This document shows positions 15,778 to 21,678 of a stretch of 23,218 nucleotides of DNA, piece after piece. Position numbers and translations under genes: made by a program. The notes under the pieces were generated by a model. It saw only the letters and a program-made list of their open reading frames with translations. It made no database searches and was not told the origin of the DNA. Location of the stretch: NCBI GenBank assembly GCA_902495595.1, contig CABUXV010000035.1, forward strand, positions 1-23,218, given 5' to 3'. Within the stretch, counting starts at the first letter, position 1. Every line of letters begins with the position of its first letter. This DNA comes from an uncultured Eubacterium sp. (GTDB lineage: Bacteria; Bacillota; Clostridia; Peptostreptococcales; Anaerovoracaceae).

Positions 15778-16650
15778 ATGGACATTAGAATTTTAAATTA
15801 TTTTTTAATGGTTGCAAGAGAAGAAAATATAACAAAAGCAGCCCAGCTTCTTCACATCACACAGCCTACTCTTTCAAGACAGCTTATGCATTTAGAGGAA
15901 GAACTGGGTGTCAAGTTGTTTCAAAGAAGCAATCATAGTATATATTTAACAGATGACGGTTTATTGTTTCGGCGCAGAGCACAGGAAATAGTGAATCTGG
16001 CAGATAAGGCGCAGGCGGAATTAAAACAGGATACTGACATATTATCGGGAAATATTGCGATTGGTTGCGGGGAAATGGGAAGCGCGCAGGAAATTGCAAA
16101 ACTTATCACGGATTTTCAAAATATATATCCTTTGATTCGATTTGAATTGTATAGCGGAAACAATGAAAATATTAAGGAGAGAATGGAGCAAGGTTCTTTG
16201 GATCTGGGATTGTTATTGGAACCTGTGAATGTTGTAAAGTACGATTTTATCCGTATGAGGACAAAAGAACAATGGGGTGTTCTCGTCCATAAAGACAATC
16301 CTCTTTCTGAAAAAACAGTAATTCGCCCCGGTGAGTTGGTGGGTACGAAAGTCATAACAATACATCTTAACACACCGGTCCATCATGAACTGGCAAGCTG
16401 GTCGGGAGATTTTGCGAAAGAAATGGAATCGTGCGCCAATTATAATCTATTGTATAATGCTGTAATTGTTGCAAAAGAGAAAAAAGGGGCGGTTATTTGT
16501 GTGAAGCTGGATAATTACTATGATGACATGAAATTTATTCCTTTTGAACCTAAACTTGAATTAACTTCTGTACTTGCGTGGAAAGACCGTCAATCATATT
16601 CTAAGGCAACAAATACATTTATAAGTTTTATAAAAGAACGATATAAATAA
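15778..16650 (+). CDS. LysR-family transcriptional regulator
   Basis: This 290-residue regulator has the standard layout: an N-terminal winged helix-turn-helix (about 1-60; NYFLMVAREENITKAAQLLHITQPTLSRQ without a gap in the motif), a linker helix, and a periplasmic-binding-protein-like effector domain (about 88-290, beginning LSGNIAIGCGEM). The start at 15778 (MDIRIL) is chosen over the in-frame ATG at 15754 because the latter lies inside the promoter -10 box; GGTGAG is suitably placed before 15778. It is divergent from the module B activator and co-directional with the aldo/keto reductase-flavodoxin genes, which are its likely targets. The effector is unknown. Confidence 0.92.
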   Translation: MDIRILNYFLMVAREENITKAAQLLHITQPTLSRQLMHLEEELGVKLFQRSNHSIYLTDDGLLFRRRAQEIVNLADKAQAELKQDTDILSGNIAIGCGEMGSAQEIAKLITDFQNIYPLIRFELYSGNNENIKERMEQGSLDLGLLLEPVNVVKYDFIRMRTKEQWGVLVHKDNPLSEKTVIRPGELVGTKVITIHLNTPVHHELASWSGDFAKEMESCANYNLLYNAVIVAKEKKGAVICVKLDNYYDDMKFIPFEPKLELTSVLAWKDRQSYSKATNTFISFIKERYK

Positions 16651-16730
16651 AATTACAATAGAAATTCGATATTTGTATTTCTGACAATCCAACATAAGCA
16701 TTAGACATATCAATGAATCAACTTTAAAAT

Positions 16731-16777
16731 ATAGGTGTAACAAGATAATTCACTGTCTTGATACACCTATTTTATTT
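16731..16777 (+). terminator. Terminator-like hairpin between the LysR gene and the reductase operon
   Basis: The stem pairs 16731-16746 with 16755-16770: 14 Watson-Crick pairs plus one G-U, broken only by one A-A mismatch, with an 8-nt loop and then TTTATTT. It lies 16 bases before the next start codon, so it could end the LysR transcript or act as an attenuator for the downstream genes. Confidence 0.7.
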
Positions 16778-16792
16778 GAAAGGGGTGGAAAA

Positions 16793-17023
16793 TTGAAACT
16801 TTACAGGGGAGCTGAAAAATACAGTGCAGTCCTTAATAGGTTGGGGTTTACAAGTGCAGAAATTGAATTATACATTAGACTTTCACATTTAGGAACCTCA
16901 ACAAAAGAAAAACGAATACGGATAGTAAGCGAAAGACGCAGAAAAATTCTTGATGAAATTCATGTAAAAGAAAATCAGTTGCAGGAAATAGATTTTTTAC
17001 GGCATGAATTACAGAATGAGTAA
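16793..17023 (+). CDS. MerR-family regulator fragment, C-terminal part only
   Basis: The 76-residue product matches the effector-side half of MerR regulators of the type often found beside aldo/keto reductases: a LGFTSAEIELYIRL segment followed by the long coiled-coil dimerisation helix (ERRRKILDEIHVKENQLQEIDFLRHEL). The N-terminal winged helix-turn-helix that should precede it is missing, and the upstream frame encodes a hairpin rather than a helix-turn-helix. A TTG start with AGGGGTGG before it keeps it translatable. It is either a decayed regulator or a small protein that could pair with an intact MerR through its coiled coil. It lies 20 bases before the aldo/keto reductase start. Confidence 0.6.
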   Translation: MKLYRGAEKYSAVLNRLGFTSAEIELYIRLSHLGTSTKEKRIRIVSERRRKILDEIHVKENQLQEIDFLRHELQNE

Positions 17024-17043
17024 ATGAAAAGGAGTTGAAAAAA

Positions 17044-17898
17044 ATGGAGTTTATCACTTTAAGCAATGGCGTAAAAATGCCTGCGCTTGGATATGGAACA
17101 TTCACAATGAGCAATGAGGAAACAGAGCGCTGTGTTTTGGAAGCAATTCAAACCGGATATAGACTGATTGATACAGCACAAGCATATTACAATGAAGAAG
17201 GTGTTGGTAATGCAATCGTAAAATGTGATGTACCTAGAGAGGAATTATTTATTACAACAAAAATTTGGATTGAAAATGCCGGATATGAAAAGGCAAAAGC
17301 TTCGCTTAATGAGTCTTTGAAAAAATTACAGACAGAATACATTGATTTGGTTCTTATTCATCAGGCGTTCAATGACTATTATGGAACATGGAAAGCCTTA
17401 GAGGAAGTATATAAATCAGGAAAAGTAAGGGCAATAGGAGTGTCTAATTTTTACCCCGACAGATTTATGGATTTAGCAACTTTTAGTGAAATTAAGCCTA
17501 TGGTAAATCAATTAGAAACTCATGTTTTCCAACAGCATAAAAATGATAAAAAGTTTTTAGAGAGATATGGAACAAAGTTGGAAGCATGGGCACCATTTGC
17601 CAGAGGCAGCCACGGTATTTTTGAAAATGAAGTTTTAATGCAGATTGCAAAACAGCATAACAAAACAATCGGGCAAGTAGCATTGCGTTTTCTAATTCAG
17701 AATGGGATAATCGCTATTCCTAAATCTGCTCATAAAAATAGAATGAAAGAAAATATAGATATATTTGATTTTTCACTATCAGATGAAGAAATGAAAAAAA
17801 TCGAAGAATTGGATTTGGGTGAAAATATATTTATGAACCACGAAAATGCAGAGGACATTGATAAATTTTTCAAAGCGTTTAATGTCGGACAGAAATAA
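17044..17898 (+). CDS. Aldo/keto reductase (2,5-diketogluconate reductase-like)
   Basis: This 284-residue cytosolic NAD(P)H-dependent reductase converts aldehydes or ketones to alcohols. The catalytic tetrad of the family is complete: Asp43 and Tyr48 (IDTAQAYYNEE), Lys73 (FITTKIW) and His106 (DLVLIHQAF). The GVSNFYPDR and IPKSAHKNRMKENIDIFDF segments mark the cofactor-binding end of the barrel. The ATG at 17044 is nine bases from AAAAGGAG; a TTG at 17035 is closer and less likely. It is the first full gene of a run that continues with two flavodoxin-fold proteins at short spacing, suggesting a redox or carbonyl-stress role under LysR control. Confidence 0.93.
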   Translation: MEFITLSNGVKMPALGYGTFTMSNEETERCVLEAIQTGYRLIDTAQAYYNEEGVGNAIVKCDVPREELFITTKIWIENAGYEKAKASLNESLKKLQTEYIDLVLIHQAFNDYYGTWKALEEVYKSGKVRAIGVSNFYPDRFMDLATFSEIKPMVNQLETHVFQQHKNDKKFLERYGTKLEAWAPFARGSHGIFENEVLMQIAKQHNKTIGQVALRFLIQNGIIAIPKSAHKNRMKENIDIFDFSLSDEEMKKIEELDLGENIFMNHENAEDIDKFFKAFNVGQK

Positions 17899-17914
17899 AA
17901 AGGAGAGAAGAAAA

Positions 17915-18391
17915 ATGAGTAAATCTTTAGTAGCGTATTTTAGCGCAAGCGGTGTAACTAAAAAAGTAGCAGAAAGATTAAATGAAGTGGTGCAGGGGGA
18001 TTTGTTTGAAATCGTACCGCAGCAACCTTATACAAGTGCTGATTTGAATTGGACAAATCCTAAAAGTCGTTCATCAGTAGAAATGAACGATAAATCGTTC
18101 AGACCAGCAGTTAAAGAAAAAATAAGCGATATGGGAGAATATGATACAATCTATTTAGGATTTCCTATCTGGTGGTATATTGCTCCTACAATTATCAATA
18201 CTTTCCTTGAACAATATGATTTAAAAGACAAAACAATTATTCCGTTTGCAACATCCGGAATGAGTGGAATGGGAAAAACAAACGATTATTTAGAAAATTC
18301 ATGTAAGGGCGCACGTTTGATGAAAGGGAAGAGATTTGACGAAAATGTTAGTGCAGATGAATTATCTAACTGGGTTAAAAAAATGAAATAA
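17915..18391 (+). CDS. Flavodoxin
   Basis: This 158-residue FMN-binding electron carrier or flavodoxin-like reductase has the phosphate-binding loop at the N-terminus (YFSASGVTKKVAERL, residues 8-22), followed by the region around GFPIWWYIAPTIINTFLE that stacks on the isoalloxazine ring. The IPFATSGMSGMGKT segment resembles the larger flavodoxin_4-type proteins. The start at 17915 follows AAAGGAGAG and matches the family N-terminus; an upstream in-frame ATG at 17846 lies inside the aldo/keto reductase gene and is rejected. The gene is 16 bases after the reductase and 15 before the next flavoprotein. Confidence 0.9.
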   Translation: MSKSLVAYFSASGVTKKVAERLNEVVQGDLFEIVPQQPYTSADLNWTNPKSRSSVEMNDKSFRPAVKEKISDMGEYDTIYLGFPIWWYIAPTIINTFLEQYDLKDKTIIPFATSGMSGMGKTNDYLENSCKGARLMKGKRFDENVSADELSNWVKKMK

Positions 18392-18406
18392 AAGGAGTGA
18401 TGGCTT

Positions 18407-18964
18407 ATGAAAAATATATTAGTAGTATCCGGACACACAGACTTAAATAATTCTGTTGCAAATAAGACAATATTAGAAAGACTTGAAAATAAATTACCGC
18501 AGGCTGAATTCGTCTATTTAGATAAACTTTATTCAGATTTCCAAATTGATGTTGAAGCAGAGCAGGAAAAACTTTTAAATGCAGATATCATTGTTTTGCA
18601 GTTTCCTGTTTTCTGGTATGCGATGCCTTCATTATTAAGTCGCTGGCTTGAAGAAACATTTCAGCATGGTTTTTCTCATGGTTCAACCGGTGATAAGCTT
18701 AAAGGAAAGAAATTGATTGCTTCTTTTACAACTGGTGCGCCGGAATTTATGTATAGTTATGAGGGAGCACAGAAATATCCTATTGAAGACTTCCTGCCGC
18801 CGATAAAGGCAATGTGCAATTTGTGCGGGATGGACTACTCTGGATATATCTATACAGGAGGAGTGTCTTATCAGAATAGAAATGATACTGAAAAAATGGA
18901 AGAGATGAAAGAAAAAGCCGCTTTGCACGCTGATAAATTATTGGAAGTATTACAAACATTGTGA
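18407..18964 (+). CDS. NAD(P)H-dependent flavin oxidoreductase (NQO1/MdaB/KefF-like)
   Basis: This 185-residue flavodoxin_2-fold protein reduces quinones or similar acceptors with NAD(P)H. The N-terminal ILVVSGHTDLNNSVANK forms the first strand and flavin phosphate loop; LQFPVFWYAMPSLLSRWLEETF (split by the usual turn) and the TTGAPE segment are family hallmarks, and the residues after FQHGFSHG form the active-site loop. Length fits. AAAGGAG precedes the ATG. It is the third gene of the reductase operon. A two-electron quinone or carbonyl detoxification role is inferred from the family and the neighbours. Confidence 0.9.
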   Translation: MKNILVVSGHTDLNNSVANKTILERLENKLPQAEFVYLDKLYSDFQIDVEAEQEKLLNADIIVLQFPVFWYAMPSLLSRWLEETFQHGFSHGSTGDKLKGKKLIASFTTGAPEFMYSYEGAQKYPIEDFLPPIKAMCNLCGMDYSGYIYTGGVSYQNRNDTEKMEEMKEKAALHADKLLEVLQTL

Positions 18965-19086
18965 TTGTTAAAAGATTGGTGTATTTTATCGGGGAAATAT
19001 CAGTTGCAGGACTTTCAGATATAGAAGAACAGCTTTTGGCATTTGGAAATATTACTTTTTTGCATGAGTCATTGTTTTTACGCAAT

Positions 19087-19118
19087 AAAAAAGATGGGAG
19101 ACACATTCCATCTTTTTT
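19087..19118. terminator. Bidirectional terminator between the reductase operon and rpsT
   Basis: An 11-bp perfect stem pairs AAAAAAGATGG (19087-19097) with CCATCTTTTTT (19108-19118). It has T-runs on both strands and serves the convergent reductase operon and rpsT. The 225 bases between these genes hold no convincing coding sequence. Confidence 0.85.
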
Positions 19119-19189
19119 GATTTTGAACTTGATTGTTCATTGCTCATTTCTGTGCATTTAACTTATGCACGGGTGGGGACGGGTGAGAC

Positions 19190-19456
19190 TTAGGCGTTAG
19201 CCTTGTTGAATCTCTTTGTTAATCTTGATACTTTTCTTGAAGCAGCATTTTTGTGAATAGTATGTTTAGCAGCAGCCTGCATAAGCTTTTTCTCTGCTAA
19301 AGCAAGTTTTTCCTTTGCTGTTTCCATATCTCCAGCTTCGATAGCTGCGTCAAAAGCTTTTAAGATAGCCTTAAGATGACCTTTAACACGTCTGTTTCTT
19401 GCTGTTTTCTTGTCGATTACACGGATTCTTTTCTTTGCTGATTTTATGTTTGCCAT
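19190..19456 (-). CDS. rpsT: 30S ribosomal protein S20
   Basis: This 88-residue, strongly basic protein binds 16S rRNA in the small subunit. The N-terminus MANIKSAKKRIRVIDKKTARNRR, with normal family continuity, and the C-terminal AAKHTIHKNAASRKVSRLTKRFNKA are diagnostic. A GTGGGG ribosome binding site stands before the ATG. It is divergent from gpr, as in the conserved rpsT-gpr-spoIIP neighbourhood of Firmicutes. A TATAAA element lies in the 121-bp gap on the minus strand, but the -35 is weak. Confidence 0.97.
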   Translation of the reverse strand: MANIKSAKKRIRVIDKKTARNRRVKGHLKAILKAFDAAIEAGDMETAKEKLALAEKKLMQAAAKHTIHKNAASRKVSRLTKRFNKANA

Positions 19457-19511
19457 TAAATTTACCCCACTTTCTTTATTTTATAGCGTAAAATCACAAG
19501 ATAAGTATATA

Positions 19512-19542
19512 TGAATAAAAGAGATTTTGCAAGGGAAAAATC
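19512..19542 (+). promoter_or_regulatory. Possible forespore (sigma-F/G) promoter of gpr
   Basis: TGAATA (19512-19517) is followed by 15 bases and GGGAAAAATC (19533-19542), close to the sigma-F-type -35 and GG-N2-A-N-A-H-T-R -10 pattern. gpr is a known forespore gene in Bacillus. The start would lie about 30 bases before the ATG. Confidence 0.4.
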
Positions 19543-19577
19543 TTCAGTATAAAGAAATGCGAAGGGACATCTAAAAC

Positions 19578-20474
19578 ATGATGAGATACAGAACAGACCT
19601 TGCAATAGAATGTAAGGAAATGCTGGATGAGGAAAGCAATAAAAAGAACAAAGATGATATTGACGGAATATCTATGGAAAAAATAGAGTATGAAGATGGG
19701 ATAAAAGCGACAAGAATAAAAATTTTAAATGAAAACGGGGCAGCCAAAATGGAAAAGCCTGTGGGAAATTACATTACCATAGAAGCGGAAGGTATTTTGG
19801 AAGAAAAAGAAGGTATAAAGGAAAAAGCGGAAAGAGCAGTAGCGGAGGAACTTAAAAGTCTCATAAATTTTGATTATTATCTTAAAGTTTTAGTTGCAGG
19901 GCTTGGGAACAGTATGGTGACTCCTGATGCTTTAGGACCTGAGACAGCTGCTAAAATAAGAGTGACAAGGCATCTTTTTGTTATGTTTGAAGCTGATGGG
20001 GATGATGAAATGTCCAATGTAAGCTGTATAATACCGGGAGTTACGGCAACAACAGGGCTTGAAACCGCAGATATAATAAAAAAAGCTGCGGAACTTTCAA
20101 CTCCGGATATAGTAATAGCCATAGATTCACTTGCCGCAAGAAATATAGAACGTGTGAGCACGACGATACAGATAACGGATACAGGAATCGCTCCTGGAGG
20201 CGGGATGGGAAACAACCGAAAGGGTATAAATGAAAGTACCGTGGGAACAAGGGTTATTGCCATAGGCGTTCCTACAGTAATAGACGCGACGACTATAATA
20301 AGAGATGCGCTTGATGACAATATTGAAAGTGCGGAAAAAGTAGAAAAATATATACAGGAATACGATCGTCAGATGATAGTTACATCAACGGATATAGATA
20401 TGATTATAAAGGATTTTTCCGATATAATAGCAAATGGTATAAATAAAACAATACATCCCGGCATATATTCATAG
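19578..20474 (+). CDS. gpr: Germination protease (spore SASP endopeptidase)
   Basis: This 298-residue protease degrades small acid-soluble spore proteins when spores germinate and is made as a zymogen in the forespore. TDLAIE (6-11) resembles the SASP cleavage motif used for self-processing. KPVGNYITIE (60-69), GLGNSMVTPDALGP (108-121) and TTIQITDTGIAPGGGMGN (195-212) are family signatures. Asp117 and Asp183 keep the 66-residue spacing of the two essential aspartates reported for the Bacillus enzyme. GAAGGGA precedes tandem ATGs (19578 and 19581); either may be used. spoIIP follows after 22 bases. Confidence 0.96.
   Translation: MMRYRTDLAIECKEMLDEESNKKNKDDIDGISMEKIEYEDGIKATRIKILNENGAAKMEKPVGNYITIEAEGILEEKEGIKEKAERAVAEELKSLINFDYYLKVLVAGLGNSMVTPDALGPETAAKIRVTRHLFVMFEADGDDEMSNVSCIIPGVTATTGLETADIIKKAAELSTPDIVIAIDSLAARNIERVSTTIQITDTGIAPGGGMGNNRKGINESTVGTRVIAIGVPTVIDATTIIRDALDDNIESAEKVEKYIQEYDRQMIVTSTDIDMIIKDFSDIIANGINKTIHPGIYS
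20462..20469 (+). promoter_or_regulatory. Possible sigma-E -10 element for spoIIP
   Basis: CATATATT fits the sigma-E -10 pattern CATANANT and lies 27 bases before the spoIIP start, overlapping the end of gpr. The -35 region is only a loose match. spoIIP has a mother-cell promoter in Bacillus. Confidence 0.3.
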
Positions 20475-20496
20475 AAGAAACTTTTGGAGGACAACT

Positions 20497-21393
20497 ATGA
20501 ATAACAAAAATAAAATGCTGTTTATAAGTGCTGCCGTAATCTTTATATGCTCCACTTTGTTTTTTCTTAAAGTGAATCCGGCATCTGCGCTTACATCTGC
20601 ATGGATAGATGAAATGGACTTAGGCAGGATGTGTATAAATCAAGTAGTTCCTGCTTCAAAGGATACAAAGCTTGAAAGTATAGAAAAGGACAGTTCAGTA
20701 CAAAGCGCTGAAAAAAATGAGGAAAAGAGTACAGAAAATAAAGAACAGAAAGAGGATAAATCCGATGAAAAAACAGAAGAAGTTCAGGTATCAGGAGATC
20801 CAAAAGTCATAATATACCATACCCACAGTACGGAATCATATATGCCTTACAGCGAAAGCAATTATCATCGCGAAGCAGAGGAGGGAACTGTACGTGATGT
20901 GGGAAATGTTCTGGAGAGCGAACTTAAGAAAAAAGGCATAAATGTTGTTCATGATAAAACTCTTCATGACAGACCGTCATACAATGAATCTTATGGAAGG
21001 TCTCTTAATACAGTTAAAGCCTTGATGAAAAAATATCCTACTGCCGAATATGTAATAGATTTGCACAGAGATGCTGCTGCATCTTCTGCAAAAGAGGGAA
21101 AAGTTATGAAAATAGATGGGGAGAGGGTTGCAAAATTCAGTTTGGTTGTTGGAAGGGGCAATGAAAATTATGTAGAACTTTATTCCTTTGCAAAAAAAGT
21201 CAGTCAGACTGCGGAGAGCCTACATAAAGGTTTTGGAGGACCGATAATAGAGAAAGAATACAGATACAATGGCTTTGTAAGCAATAAAGCTATTTTACTG
21301 GAAATAGGAAATAATAAAAATACAATAGAGGAATGCAGGGCTACTGCCAGATATTTTTCAGAAGTCATGGCAAAGATAATAAACGGAAATTGA
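20497..21393 (+). CDS. spoIIP: Stage II sporulation protein P (peptidoglycan hydrolase)
   Basis: This 298-residue membrane-anchored amidase/endopeptidase of the SpoIID-SpoIIM-SpoIIP machine drives engulfment of the forespore. A membrane segment (about 7-25) is followed by a Lys/Glu-rich linker (about 55-100) and the catalytic domain (about 102-298). Zinc and active-site motifs are HTHSTESY (108-115), VIDLHRDA (His190) and LLEIGNNKN (Glu269). The protein is shorter than the roughly 400-residue Bacillus version; the extra N-terminal region is missing. TTGGAGG precedes the ATG. It is co-transcribed with gpr and lies in the gpr-spoIIP-yqxA-lepA order. Confidence 0.95.
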   Translation: MNNKNKMLFISAAVIFICSTLFFLKVNPASALTSAWIDEMDLGRMCINQVVPASKDTKLESIEKDSSVQSAEKNEEKSTENKEQKEDKSDEKTEEVQVSGDPKVIIYHTHSTESYMPYSESNYHREAEEGTVRDVGNVLESELKKKGINVVHDKTLHDRPSYNESYGRSLNTVKALMKKYPTAEYVIDLHRDAAASSAKEGKVMKIDGERVAKFSLVVGRGNENYVELYSFAKKVSQTAESLHKGFGGPIIEKEYRYNGFVSNKAILLEIGNNKNTIEECRATARYFSEVMAKIINGN

Positions 21394-21421
21394 TACTGAT
21401 GAATGATACAGAAGAAAAGGG

Positions 21422-21568
21422 GTGTTTATCATAAAAAAAATGGTATTAAGGTCGGTAATAATATTTTTGATTTTCTTTATAGGAACGGGAAGTATTTTGT
21501 TTTTGGATAATCTGTGTGAACAAACTACAGGTATTGGAGGCAATTTAGTTTTAAATATTGAAAATTAA
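21422..21568 (+). CDS. Small membrane protein in the yqxA position
   Basis: The frame from GTG 21422 encodes 48 residues with one hydrophobic helix (VIIFLIFFIGTGSILFL) and a short polar tail. Its place between spoIIP and lepA is that of yqxA in Bacillus, which also encodes a small single-span protein (DUF3679), but the sequence is too short to assign the family. The start is unclear: GAAAAGGGG runs directly into GTG 21422, and the next in-frame candidate, ATG 21440, is too far from it. An 11-codon ORF (21399-21434) in another frame ends just before an A8 run at 21433-21440, so translational coupling is possible. May be a decayed gene. Confidence 0.5.
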   Translation: MFIIKKMVLRSVIIFLIFFIGTGSILFLDNLCEQTTGIGGNLVLNIEN

Positions 21569-21587
21569 AGGTTTTTATTGTAGAATC

Positions 21588-21660
21588 AAAGAAGAAATTC
21601 CACGGATAACATCTTCAGAATAATGGAGGTGCCGTCTGAAAGAATTTCTTCTTTATTTTA
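21588..21660 (+). terminator. Large hairpin between spoIIP/small ORF and lepA
   Basis: A perfect 13-bp stem, AAAGAAGAAATTC (21588-21600) with GAATTTCTTCTTT (21642-21654), is followed by ATTTTA. The 41-base loop has a second possible stem (TTCAGA 21614-21619 with TCTGAA 21635-21640) and exposes GGAGGTG (21625-21631). It may be a terminator or a regulatory leader for lepA, since no separate lepA promoter is visible after it. Confidence 0.6.
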
Positions 21661-21678
21661 ATGATGAAAGAGGCAGAA

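Noticed and set aside
17846..17914. Upstream ATG for the flavodoxin inside the aldo/keto reductase gene
   Set aside because: The 23 extra residues do not belong to the flavodoxin fold and ATG 17915 has a strong ribosome binding site.
18961..19161. GTG-initiated 66-codon frame overlapping the end of the NAD(P)H oxidoreductase gene
   Set aside because: No ribosome binding site of its own, no recognisable domain, and it reads straight through the bidirectional terminator at 19087-19118.
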